39,608 bases of DNA from Actinomycetes bacterium (GTDB taxonomy: Bacteria > Actinomycetota > Acidimicrobiia > Acidimicrobiales > JAKAVM01): NCBI GenBank assembly GCA_021817065.1, contig JAKAWH010000014.1, positions 1 to 39,608 of the forward strand. Reading direction: 5' to 3'. The translations under genes were made by a program, and so were the position numbers. The notes under the pieces are model-generated. The model searched no databases, had not been told where the DNA came from, and saw nothing but the letters and a program-made list of their open reading frames with translations. Shown in pieces: positions 32,436-39,608 of this stretch. How positions within the stretch are numbered: the stretch's first letter is position 1; each line of letters begins with the position of its first letter.

Positions 32436-32543
32436 ATGGCGCCGTATTGGCAAGTCGGAAATCGTCATTCGGAGCGCTCCCCGTCCCGCCGACGCAACGG
32501 TGGGGGTCGCCTCGGCGCCCGGAATCCCGGGACCCGTCGATGA
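32436..32543 (+). CDS. Possible 35-codon Arg-rich leader peptide
   Basis: A short frame starts at ATG 32436, 17 bp after the operator pair, and ends with a TGA at 32541-32543 that overlaps the crotonase ATG (ATGA). The peptide is basic, with RSPSRRRNGGGR in the middle. It has no ribosome site, so it would be leaderless or nearly so. The crotonase start also lacks a strong ribosome site, so the leader may supply ribosomes by coupling. It matches no known leader peptide. Confidence 0.4.
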   Translation: MAPYWQVGNRHSERSPSRRRNGGGRLGARNPGTRR

Positions 32544-33439
32544 GCTGGAGCGAATGGGAAGCCGTCGCAGGCGAAGGATTTCGCTTCCTCGAAATACGAT
32601 ATGAGAAGAAGTTCCACGTCGAGCTGGGTGGCGGGGTCGCCCGGGTGACCATCGACAAGCCGGACCAGTACAACACGATGACGCTCGCCACGGTGGACGA
32701 GATGTTCCGTGCTTTCTACGACGCCAATCACGACGCTCGCATCGGGGTCATCGTGGTGGCCGGTGCCGGGAAGAACTTCGGTGCGGGCGGCAATGTCGAA
32801 TGGGAAAAGTGGGGCCTCCGCGAGGCTTTCTATTACCGCTACCCCCACAACCGTCTCATACGACAGTCGCGCAAGCCTGTGATCGCCGCGGTGCAGGGGT
32901 ACTGCCTCGGTGGTCACAACCACATGGCCTATTGCTGCGATTTCACCATCGCCGCCGACAACGCCAAGTTCGGTCAGGCGGGACCCAAGGTGTCCAGCCC
33001 GGCCGACGGCTTCTTCGTGCCGTATCTGTGCAAGGTGGTAGGCGCCAAGCGGGCCCGGGAGATGTGGATGCTCTGCCGGCGATACACCGCCGACCAGGCC
33101 TTGGAGATGGGTCTCGTCAACGCGGTAGTGCCGCTGGCGGAGCTCGACGGCACGGTGGATCAGTGGTGCGAAGAGCTGCTGTCGGTAAGCCCCGGTTGCC
33201 TGGAGGTGCTCAAGGCCGCTTTCGACCAGGAGATGGACGGGTACGCCGAAATGGGGGTCATCTCCTCCCACCTGTATCCCGATTGGTTCGACATGCCGGA
33301 GGGCAAGGAGGGCGGTGCGGCCTTCACCGCCAAGCGCCCGCCCCTTTTCTGGCCGTTGCGCGAGCGCGAGAGCGAGTTGAGACACCAATTACTTAGTGAA
33401 TACGAAGCTACAAGTTCGGAGGACGATACACATGAATAA
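32540..33439 (+). CDS. MenB/BadI-like crotonase, possible ring-opening hydrolase
   Basis: A 299-residue crotonase-fold protein. ARVTIDKPDQYNTM, VVAGAGKNFGAGGNVEWEKWG and AKFGQAGPKVSSPADGFF (near 142-159) are the features; FGQxGPKV is characteristic of MenB and of BadI, which hydrolyses a cyclic beta-keto acyl-CoA ring. Here it would open an alicyclic ring, a role EchA20 has in steroid degradation. The ATG at 32540 has only a weak GGGA site and overlaps the end of a short upstream frame. The stop overlaps the next gene by 8 nt. Ring opening is inference. Confidence 0.82.
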   Translation: MSWSEWEAVAGEGFRFLEIRYEKKFHVELGGGVARVTIDKPDQYNTMTLATVDEMFRAFYDANHDARIGVIVVAGAGKNFGAGGNVEWEKWGLREAFYYRYPHNRLIRQSRKPVIAAVQGYCLGGHNHMAYCCDFTIAADNAKFGQAGPKVSSPADGFFVPYLCKVVGAKRAREMWMLCRRYTADQALEMGLVNAVVPLAELDGTVDQWCEELLSVSPGCLEVLKAAFDQEMDGYAEMGVISSHLYPDWFDMPEGKEGGAAFTAKRPPLFWPLRERESELRHQLLSEYEATSSEDDTHE

Positions 33440-34928
33440 CGGCAGGGAACAGACCGCCTACGACGCCATCGTGGTGGGATCGGGACCGGGCGGGGTGGTG
33501 TCTGCCGCGCTGGCGGCCCAGCGGGGGCTCCGGGTCCTCCTGGCGGAGAAGAACGCCAAGGCAGGGGGAAAGATGATGACGGTCAGCCGGGACGGCTTCA
33601 CCTACGATCTCTGGCCTCGCTGCCAGGTTCCGGTGACCGGGAACGCATTCGAGACGGTGTTCGCCACTCTGGGTGTTTCGGACGAGCTGGGAGCCTGCCT
33701 CGATCCCACCTCCACCGAACCTGCCATCGAGATGAAGTACCGGCGTCCCGGTGAAAGGAACTACCGGGGTGCGGCGTTTCCCCAGGCGATGGCCGATCCG
33801 ACTCCCTTTTTCAACCTGTGGGGCATCAGTGCGGAGGAGCAAGAGCGGGCGGTCACATTGATGACCGAGCTGGCGATCATGGACAAGGCGGAGGTGGACA
33901 AGCTGGACGCGGTAACCATGCACGATTACCTGAGCGGAAAGGATATTTCCGCTGCCCTTTACGGGTACATGGCCTTCCACTCCAATGCCTCGCTCGCCGA
34001 GCCGATCGACCTGGTGTCTGCCGGTGAGCAGATCCGGATCCTCCAGCAGATCATGCTGTCAGGCGGCGGAGGCAGCTACCGGGGAGGTTTCGGGCACCTC
34101 TCCGACGTCATCGCCCGGGAGTTCGAACGCCACGGCGGGAAGCTGGTCACCGGAGCGCGGGTAGAGCGAATTATCGTGGAGAACGGGCGGGCGGGCGGTG
34201 TGGTGCTCGACGGCGAGCCCGTCCGCGCACCGATCGTTATCTCCAACGCCGGGCTCCAACCCACCGTTATCAAATTGGTGGGGAGGGAGCACTTCGAGGC
34301 TTCCTATTTCGACGCGATAGGCAAGCTCGTACCCGGATGGGGATTCACCGCTTCGCGATACTTCCTCAATCGCAAGGTGACCAAGGTGCCGATGCTGGTG
34401 GCCTATTCGGACGAGACCTGGTGGAACCTGGAGCGTTACGAGCGGTTCTGTAGCGGGGAGATCCCCGACGAGGTGATCGTCTTCGCAACCGTGGTCGACA
34501 ACTACGACCCCGAAGCTGCTCCTCCGGACAAGCAGTGCATCATTGCGGGCACCATCTGCCCACCGGATCCGGAGGTCGCCGGGGTGGGGGCGCTCCACCA
34601 GCGGGTGGACCGCATGTTCGAGACCCAGTGGCCGGAAATATGGAGCGCCATCGAGCATCGCGAGTACGCGGGACCCGCCCAGATCTCGGCGACCAGCCGG
34701 GACTCGGTGCTGCCAGGCCAGGGTGGGGAATGCGTCGGGCTCGCCCAGATCGTCGGCCAGTGCGGTGCCGACAAGCCTTCGGTAGAGTCGCCGATTGACG
34801 GGCTCTACTACGTGGGAGCCGATGCAGGAGCCACCGGCATGGGGACTCACTCGGCAGCGCTCTCGGGCATCATGGTGGCCGACCTGATCACCCGTCGCCA
34901 CCGGGAGAGCGTGGCCGCGCAAGGCTGA
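33432..34928 (+). CDS. NAD(P)/FAD-dependent oxidoreductase, phytoene desaturase (CrtI)-like
   Basis: A 498-residue flavoprotein. The N-terminal dinucleotide-binding motif is VVGSGPGGVVSA (14-25), followed by EKNAKAGGKMMT. The C-terminal segment GLYYVGADAGATGMGTHSA closes the FAD site as in the CrtI/amine-oxidase family. The ATG at 33432 has GGAGG 9 bases upstream. It is coupled to the MenB/BadI-like gene. It probably desaturates or oxidises the ring substrate; a carotenoid role is unlikely because no other carotenoid gene is nearby. Confidence 0.83.
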   Translation: MNNGREQTAYDAIVVGSGPGGVVSAALAAQRGLRVLLAEKNAKAGGKMMTVSRDGFTYDLWPRCQVPVTGNAFETVFATLGVSDELGACLDPTSTEPAIEMKYRRPGERNYRGAAFPQAMADPTPFFNLWGISAEEQERAVTLMTELAIMDKAEVDKLDAVTMHDYLSGKDISAALYGYMAFHSNASLAEPIDLVSAGEQIRILQQIMLSGGGGSYRGGFGHLSDVIAREFERHGGKLVTGARVERIIVENGRAGGVVLDGEPVRAPIVISNAGLQPTVIKLVGREHFEASYFDAIGKLVPGWGFTASRYFLNRKVTKVPMLVAYSDETWWNLERYERFCSGEIPDEVIVFATVVDNYDPEAAPPDKQCIIAGTICPPDPEVAGVGALHQRVDRMFETQWPEIWSAIEHREYAGPAQISATSRDSVLPGQGGECVGLAQIVGQCGADKPSVESPIDGLYYVGADAGATGMGTHSAALSGIMVADLITRRHRESVAAQG

Positions 34929-35093
34929 CCACCGGCGAATCAGGCCGCGGCGAATCCGACGATCGGCGCGGGGATGCTCCTGAGCCGGGAGAACCCCACC
35001 GAGAGGAGCACCGATACACCAGCCATGGCCGGCTGCGCGGCCACCCGCGATACTCCCAAATCGAGCCAGCGTTCGCCTATTTGCGTCACGCCC

Positions 35094-35462
35094 CTACCGG
35101 TTGCGCGAGCGGAAAACGTCACCAAGAACGGCCGCGCCCGAATTGTCGACATCGCGGGTGGCGGTCAGCAGGACGATCCTCTCCGCTTCAACCTCCTCGA
35201 GGCGCGCGATCGCTTCCTTCCCCGGCGAACGTGCCAGCTCCTGCCGGTACCGCTGAGCGAACTCGGTGAAGCGAGTCGGATCATGGCCGTACCAACGTCG
35301 GAGCTCGCTGCTGGGGGCAGCATCCTTCATCCATTCGTCATAGTCGATGGCTGCTCTTGCGAACCCTCGTGGCCAGAGGCGATCGACAAGTACCCGGAAT
35401 TCGTGCGGCTGCCGGCCGGGATCCTCGTAGACGCGGACGATGGTGATCTCCTTCACAGTCAC
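35094..35462 (-). CDS. DUF488 family protein
   Basis: A small DUF488 protein of about 122 residues: ITIVRVYEDPG at the N-terminus, FRVLVDRLWPRGF (about 23-35), WYGHDPTRFTEFAQRY (about 55-70) and a C-terminal LLTATRD. The function of the family is not established. The GTG at 35462 begins where family similarity begins. A TTG at 35507 has a better ribosome site (GGAGGG, 6 bases) and would overlap the hemerythrin gene; this choice is open. It follows the hemerythrin gene, probably in the same transcript. Confidence 0.8.
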   Translation of the reverse strand: MTVKEITIVRVYEDPGRQPHEFRVLVDRLWPRGFARAAIDYDEWMKDAAPSSELRRWYGHDPTRFTEFAQRYRQELARSPGKEAIARLEEVEAERIVLLTATRDVDNSGAAVLGDVFRSRNR

Positions 35463-35484
35463 GTCGCGACTGTCGCTATTGCCA

Positions 35485-36264
35485 CTACGCGGGCTGCTCG
35501 CGCCCAATCCTCACCCTCCACACCCGGGGACCAGTGTCCAGGTATTCCCACGAGAACTCGCCGGTATGCTCGGCCTCGAACTGGTAGCGAAGCGGCTTGG
35601 GGTCGTGGTCGTTTACGAGAACAAAGGCCGTGCCTGGAACGAGCGAGGCGTAGGTCGCGAATATTTCCTGGTGACGACGGGCCGGAACGATCGTCCTGAC
35701 ATCCAACTCAGGCTCCGCGATCGATGCAATGCCCGCAGCTTCTGACGACGGTGTCTCGGATGCCCCCCCAGTTTCCGCGGCGCCGGCATGACGGCGAGCC
35801 GACTCAGTGAGCCGGTGCATCTGCCCGAGCAGCTCACTCATGTCCACCTCCTGGTCTTCCACCAGCGGGGGTAGGAGGAGGTCGTTCTCCTTGCCCACAT
35901 GGGCCGCGAATAGCCTTCCCAGCTCGACGGCTCGTTCCACCGCCTCCTCCCCTGAGCCCGCCCGGACAAGTCTGCCGACGAGTGCATCGATCTGGCGATG
36001 CTCTACGGTCATCTCGTCGACCAACTTCGCGAGATGCGGGCGTTGTGCGGCGACTTGATAGATCGACTGTTCCTCGGCGATGGCATGGGGTATCACCTCG
36101 TCGCCGATATAGGCGGCAAGTCGCTCCACCGCCGGTTCGAAAGGATCGGCGTTCGCCACGTCTCTCGTGATGTCCCTCACCTTCGCGGTGACGGCATCCT
36201 CCATCGACCGGTGATGGGCAAGGATCGCGGTGAATGCTTCATTGCCGGCATGGCTCGTCGTCAA
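35485..36264 (-). CDS. Hemerythrin HHE domain fused to DUF2249
   Basis: A 259-residue two-domain protein. Residues about 10-150 form a four-helix hemerythrin-like domain with iron-ligand candidates ILAHHRSME, VIPHAIAEEQ, EHRQID and FAAHVGKENDLLLP. A linker rich in Ala/Ser/Gly follows. Residues about 185-255 are DUF2249 (LDVRTIVPARRHQEIF, LVNDHDPKPLRYQFE). Such proteins are linked to nitric-oxide or oxygen handling and iron-sulfur repair. The start is TTG at 36264 with GAGGAGG 7 bases upstream. It is divergent from an Fe-S type regulator. Confidence 0.87.
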   Translation of the reverse strand: MTTSHAGNEAFTAILAHHRSMEDAVTAKVRDITRDVANADPFEPAVERLAAYIGDEVIPHAIAEEQSIYQVAAQRPHLAKLVDEMTVEHRQIDALVGRLVRAGSGEEAVERAVELGRLFAAHVGKENDLLLPPLVEDQEVDMSELLGQMHRLTESARRHAGAAETGGASETPSSEAAGIASIAEPELDVRTIVPARRHQEIFATYASLVPGTAFVLVNDHDPKPLRYQFEAEHTGEFSWEYLDTGPRVWRVRIGREQPA

Positions 36265-36326
36265 TTCGAATCCTCCTCAATTGATGCACAGGGGACGGCC
36301 CACCGCAGGTCCACATTTCTTATTTA

Positions 36327-36357
36327 TAGTCTATACTAGATATATGAATTCCTGCAA
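36327..36357 (-). promoter_or_regulatory. Promoter of the hemerythrin gene with overlapping palindrome
   Basis: On the minus strand TTGCAG (36357-36352) and TATAGA (36335-36330) are 16 bp apart. The AT-rich near-palindrome TAGTCTATACTA (36327-36338) covers the -10 box, so a divergent regulator could repress here. Confidence 0.55.
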
Positions 36358-36408
36358 ATGGTCGCGTACACCAGCTTCGTCTCGCGGTGCGGTGCTCCCG
36401 ATTTCGGG

Positions 36409-36435
36409 TTGACCAGATTAGTTCCGGTGTATGCT
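36409..36435 (+). promoter_or_regulatory. Possible promoter of the Fe-S type HTH regulator
   Basis: TTGACC (36409-36414) and TATGCT (36430-36435) are separated by 15 bp, a short spacer, just before the ATG at 36445. No clear ribosome site is present. Confidence 0.4.
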
Positions 36436-36444
36436 AGAAAAGCT

Positions 36445-37119
36445 ATGAGCAAGACTGCCACCGGTTGGCCGAGCGCCAACGTCCAGCGTGAGGCACGGGC
36501 GCTGGGAGACCCCACCCGCTACAGCATTTTCGACTACATCGTCCACGCCGACCGACCGGTCTCGGTCGGTGAGCTCACAGATTTCGCAGGTCTCAACCAC
36601 AATGCAGTCCGTCAGCACCTGGGCATTCTCAAGAATGCCGGCCTCCTTATCGAGGAGATCGAGAGGCGTGATCGACCCGGCAGGCCGAGGCTCCTCTACC
36701 GTCTGGATCCCGAAGCGGCTGGTTCGTGGGGAACTTCAGGAGCCTACGCCTGGCTGTCCCGCCTTCTTGCCTTGGCAATCCGGCGCAAGCAGAAGCCGCG
36801 GGAGGTGGGGCGCGAGGAAGGCCGCAGAATCGCCGCAGAACTGGTTGGCGACGGCGATCCGGTCGATCTATTCGAGGAAGAGATGGCCGCTCGCGGGTTC
36901 CGTCCGGAGCGCAAGGAGAAGGGGCGCCACCTGGAGTTCGTCCTGGAGCGCTGCCCTTTTGCCGAGGTGGCCGAAGACGACCCGGTGACCGTCTGCCAGC
37001 TTCACCTTGGGTTGGCCGAGGGACTCGCCGAGGGATTGGGTGAGTTCCGTGCCGACAACCTAGTGGTCAAGAATCCCCACCGTGCAGGATGCCGGCTGGT
37101 GCTCGAACGGGAAGGCTGA
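36445..37119 (+). CDS. ArsR/SufR-like HTH regulator with probable Fe-S cluster ligands
   Basis: A 224-residue regulator. A winged helix fills residues about 15-85 (ALGDPTRYSIFDYI, NHNAVRQHLGILKNAGLL). The C-terminal region has Cys170, Cys184, His187 and Cys216 in the pattern CPF-x(11)-C-x(2)-H...C, which resembles cluster-binding SufR-type proteins. It probably senses iron, oxygen or nitric oxide. It is divergent from the hemerythrin-DUF2249 gene, the likely target. The ATG at 36445 was chosen because it starts just before the winged helix; upstream frame is intergenic. Confidence 0.82.
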   Translation: MSKTATGWPSANVQREARALGDPTRYSIFDYIVHADRPVSVGELTDFAGLNHNAVRQHLGILKNAGLLIEEIERRDRPGRPRLLYRLDPEAAGSWGTSGAYAWLSRLLALAIRRKQKPREVGREEGRRIAAELVGDGDPVDLFEEEMAARGFRPERKEKGRHLEFVLERCPFAEVAEDDPVTVCQLHLGLAEGLAEGLGEFRADNLVVKNPHRAGCRLVLEREG

Positions 37120-37134
37120 CCACAGGTCTCCCTG

Positions 37135-37167
37135 CCGGTCATCTCCGACCACGCGAGGAGATACCGG
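37135..37167 (+). terminator. Hairpin after the HTH regulator gene
   Basis: CCGGTCATCTCC pairs with GGAGATACCGG with one bulged base over a 10-nt loop, 16 nt after the stop. No T-run follows. Confidence 0.45.
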
Positions 37168-37272
37168 CTCCGGGGCGGCAGAGTATCCGATTTGCTCGCG
37201 GATGTTAGCGATCTGATAGCCTGAGAAAGCAACACCCATCCCGCTAACCACACTCCCTCAGGAGGTCCCGAC

Positions 37273-37551
37273 ATGTCCGCAGCAGAAACCGCTCAGGGAG
37301 CAGCAGCCCAGATCCTCGACACCATCGAAGGCGTCGAGCGCACCTCTCTCGCCGCCGTCCGCAACGTGGTCGACTCGATCGACCGCACGGTTCCCGACCT
37401 CGGGAGCGAGGGTCCCCGCCACAAGATCATCGATTCGGCGTTCTCGGTTGCCGACCAGGTGATCGGGATGTCCAATTCCTTCGCTCGCAGCGTCGTCGGA
37501 TCGGTGGCCAAGACACTCGGCTCGGGCAACGGCGCGACCGCTACCAAGTAG
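37273..37551 (+). CDS. Small helical protein of unknown function
   Basis: A 92-residue protein without a family I recognise. It is predicted mostly helical and polar, with VERTSLAAVRNVVDSIDRTVPDL followed by DSAFSVADQVIGM, quoted in part only. There is no signal peptide or clear membrane segment. The pattern is faintly reminiscent of phasin or apolipoprotein-like amphipathic helices. The ATG at 37273 has GGAGG 8 bases upstream, so it is very probably translated. It stands alone between a terminator-like hairpin and the convergent ABC permease gene. Confidence 0.7.
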   Translation: MSAAETAQGAAAQILDTIEGVERTSLAAVRNVVDSIDRTVPDLGSEGPRHKIIDSAFSVADQVIGMSNSFARSVVGSVAKTLGSGNGATATK

Positions 37552-37603
37552 CACCCGTCCGCAGCCTGCGCGGCATCAGCGGATACCTTCGACCGGAGTC
37601 TCC

Positions 37604-38920
37604 TCAGCTCCAATCCGAGGAGACGAGGTCGCGCAGCCCAACCCGTCCGCCGGTGCGAAGCACTGCTGTCCGATAAATACGGGAGGCGACCGCCGCAACC
37701 AGGACGGTACTCGCCAAGCTCGTCAAGCTCGATAACAGGAACTCCCACCAGGCTGCCTGCCCGAGGCCGACCAACGTCGGCATTGCGAAAGGGGCCGTCG
37801 GTGGTAGGAAGGCGAGGACCTTGACCAGCAGCGAGGCCTTTCCCGAACTCGCCCCGATGAGAGAGACGATGTAGCCGAAGATGAGTGGCGCGCTCAGCGG
37901 CAACGCCAGGCTCTGCACTTGATCCTGGCGCTCGGCAAGCGAGCCGGCAGCGGCATACACCCAGCTGTAGAAGGCATATCCGAGGAGCAGCCAGACCAGA
38001 GTTGCCACCGCGACAACGGGAGCAGCTCCGTGCACCAGGCTCGATCCCACCGCGTCGGCCAGCACCAGCGCGAAGACAACCAAGGCTACCGCTTGGGCCA
38101 TGGCGACGACGCCGATCCCGATGACTTTGCCGGCCAGCAGTTGGATGGGTCGTACGGTGGCGAGTAAGACCTCAATCACCCGGCTCGCCTTCTCTTCCAT
38201 CACCCCCACGAGTGTCCAGGTGAGGTATTGGGTGAGCACAATGAAGATGAGGATCACACCGAGAAGTGCAGTGGCCTCTGATGTCGTGCGAGCCTTCTTG
38301 GCGGGATGGAGACTCGTTACCGGCAACGGCTTGGCTCGCGCGATGGCGGAAGCCTGGTGCGGAGTCAAGCCGGCCTGCGCGAAGGCGCGCTGTTCTCCGA
38401 TGGCCACGGACACGACCTGCGCGTAACGGGCCGCTGCCGATGTGTCGGCAGCGGAAAAGGGATCCTTCACCAGGATTGTTGCCGAGCTGTCGACCACCAT
38501 GTCGAGGTGACCAGCGCCGAGAGCGGCGCGTCCGTGCGCCAAATCGGATTCATGGACGAGCTCCACCGTTATCCCCACCCTCTTCGCCAGGTAATGCAGC
38601 TCTGCATCGAGCGATGTCGAGCCGGTCACAACGCCGACCCTCCGGCTACTGGTCGTCCCGCTGTGGATGGTTGGGATCACCACCGCTGCGGCCACCACCG
38701 CGAAGAGAACGATCGTGATAACACGGAACATGCGGCCCCGAACCCGCTCACGGATCTCGCGCCCGGCCACGATGCCGGTGTCGCCGAAGAGATTCCTACC
38801 CGCCCGTCGCGCCGCGCGCAATCTGGTCGGCGACGACGAACCATGGCCCCTTCGACGCAGGACAACGCGGGCAAGCATCACCACCACGAGAATGGTGATG
38901 ATGATCGGCGGGACCTTCAT
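37604..38920 (-). CDS. ABC-2 type transporter permease (NatB-like)
   Basis: A 438-residue membrane protein. It has an N-terminal hydrophobic helix (IIITILVVVMLARVV), a second at about 68-85, a large extracytoplasmic domain (about 90-210), and then at least five hydrophobic segments from 218 to 425. GVMEEKASRVIEVLLATVRP (near 242) is the conserved NatB/YhaP-like motif after the loop. It is coupled to the ATPase gene by an ATGA overlap. Efflux of sodium, a drug or a peptide is typical for the family; the substrate is unknown. Confidence 0.87.
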   Translation of the reverse strand: MKVPPIIITILVVVMLARVVLRRRGHGSSSPTRLRAARRAGRNLFGDTGIVAGREIRERVRGRMFRVITIVLFAVVAAAVVIPTIHSGTTSSRRVGVVTGSTSLDAELHYLAKRVGITVELVHESDLAHGRAALGAGHLDMVVDSSATILVKDPFSAADTSAAARYAQVVSVAIGEQRAFAQAGLTPHQASAIARAKPLPVTSLHPAKKARTTSEATALLGVILIFIVLTQYLTWTLVGVMEEKASRVIEVLLATVRPIQLLAGKVIGIGVVAMAQAVALVVFALVLADAVGSSLVHGAAPVVAVATLVWLLLGYAFYSWVYAAAGSLAERQDQVQSLALPLSAPLIFGYIVSLIGASSGKASLLVKVLAFLPPTAPFAMPTLVGLGQAAWWEFLLSSLTSLASTVLVAAVASRIYRTAVLRTGGRVGLRDLVSSDWS

Positions 38921-39608
38921 CCTCGTACCGCCTCGCGGAATACTTCCGAAAGGCGGCGTCGCTCGAAGACGAACTGGGTTACCCGTCCAGCGGCCCGTGC
39001 CGCGTCCAGGACGACGTCGCTATTCGTCGATTCGTCAAGGAGGAGCCGCATCTCGCCACCGTTGATTTCCGACACGGCGACACCCGGAATATCACGTGCC
39101 CATGTTCCCTGCCGGTCTCCCTCCACTCGAACGGCGAGCCGCCGCGCCCCGCTGGTGGCCAGCTCGTCGACCGTCCCACTCGCCACCAGCCGGCCATGGT
39201 CGATGATCGCGACCGACTCGCACAGGCTCTCCACCAAGTCGAGCTGATGGCTCGAAAACAGCACGCAGCGCCCGGAACGGGCCTGCTCGACCAGGACGTT
39301 TCCGATGACGTCGATACCGGTCGGGTCCAACCCGGCGAGAGGCTCGTCGAGCACCAGCACCTCCGGATCGTGCACCAATGCCGCAGCTAACTGGACGCGC
39401 TGCTGGTTTCCGTGCGAGAGCGCCTCCACCTTGCTGGCGGCCCGGTCGGCCACCTCGAGGCGCTCCAGCCATCTGGTAGTAGCAGAGACGGCGGCGGCAG
39501 CATCCATCCCGTGCAGCCGGCCCAGGTACTCGACCTGCTCTGCTACCGGCATGTTCGGGTACAGGCCTCGCTCTTCGGGCATATAGCCGAACCGGCGCCT
39601 CTGGGCAG
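38917..39608 (-). CDS. ABC transporter ATP-binding protein (NatA-like), 5' end missing
   Basis: The gene continues past the right edge, so the Walker A motif is not visible. The visible part begins in AQRRRFGYMPEERGLYPNM. The signature is LSHGNQQRVQLAAALVHDP, Walker B is VLVLDEPLAGLDP and the switch is SSHQLD. The C-terminal domain (about 70 residues) is of the NatA type. The stop overlaps the permease start by ATGA, so the two form one exporter. Confidence 0.93.
   Translation of the reverse strand, partial: AQRRRFGYMPEERGLYPNMPVAEQVEYLGRLHGMDAAAAVSATTRWLERLEVADRAASKVEALSHGNQQRVQLAAALVHDPEVLVLDEPLAGLDPTGIDVIGNVLVEQARSGRCVLFSSHQLDLVESLCESVAIIDHGRLVASGTVDELATSGARRLAVRVEGDRQGTWARDIPGVAVSEINGGEMRLLLDESTNSDVVLDAARAAGRVTQFVFERRRLSEVFREAVRG

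Noticed and set aside
33432-34928. Carotenoid biosynthesis phytoene desaturase
   Set aside because: No crtB, crtE or other carotenoid genes are near. The gene is coupled to a ring-opening type crotonase.
34940-35152. A 70-codon minus-strand frame after the DUF488 gene
   Set aside because: It overlaps the DUF488 3' end in another frame, has no ribosome site and shows no family features.

Overview
The window is a GC-rich, gene-dense bacterial chromosome segment. It is most likely from an actinobacterium: it has an F420-type luciferase-like oxidoreductase, many TetR/CoA-catabolism genes, ATGA-coupled genes and frequent GTG/TTG starts. I would lean to Acidimicrobiia, but the sequence alone does not prove this. 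Almost everything between 1 and about 34,930 looks like one catabolic island for a ketone-, ring- or steroid/terpenoid-like carbon source. The last 4.7 kb are stress, regulatory and ABC-export genes.

Layout. (1) 1-11,272, minus strand: one long operon read from a tandem promoter near 11,360-11,490. In order it encodes a CoxG-like SRPBCC protein, two hydantoinase/acetone-carboxylase-type subunits, a three-subunit molybdenum hydroxylase (FAD, 2Fe-2S, Mo), an amidohydrolase_2, a thiolase-fold protein without the usual cysteine, and the 5' end of an acetone carboxylase gamma-like gene. (2) 11,561-18,310, plus strand: an FMN nitronate-monooxygenase-like enzyme, a TetR regulator with a repetitive basic tail, two MaoC-type subunits, and two DUF35/thiolase-fold pairs that resemble the Ltp2/ChsH2 retro-aldolase arrangement of sterol side-chain catabolism. 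(3) 18,327-23,796: a divergent CaiB/BaiF CoA-transferase and enoyl-CoA hydratase pair, an amidohydrolase_3, and the Mo-cofactor accessory proteins XdhC and MobA/MocA-like. (4) 23,905-27,575: an LLM F420-type oxidoreductase, a PaaG-like crotonase and a KstD-like flavoprotein. (5) 27,832-28,825: a probable toxin-antitoxin module (XRE plus AbiEii-like nucleotidyltransferase). It sits between a degenerate copy of a thiolase 3' end and the intact thiolase. (6) 28,862-32,343, minus strand: EtfB, EtfA, DUF35, thiolase; divergently, 32,436-34,928 has a possible leader peptide, a MenB/BadI-like crotonase and a CrtI-like flavoprotein. (7) 35,094-39,608: DUF488, hemerythrin-DUF2249, a divergent Fe-S type HTH regulator, a small helical protein, and a NatAB-like ABC exporter cut by the window end.

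The strongest unifying signal is a recurring operator, ACCAnnTGGT. It usually occurs as two sites 21 bp apart and is found at five promoters: 11,376-11,512, 13,030-13,060, 22,011-22,041, 23,820-23,850 and 32,389-32,419. It ties the carboxylase/Mo-hydroxylase operon, the TetR gene, the Mo-cofactor genes, the LLM operon and the Etf/crotonase operons into one local regulon, probably controlled by the TetR protein at 13,092. The substrate cannot be read from the sequence.
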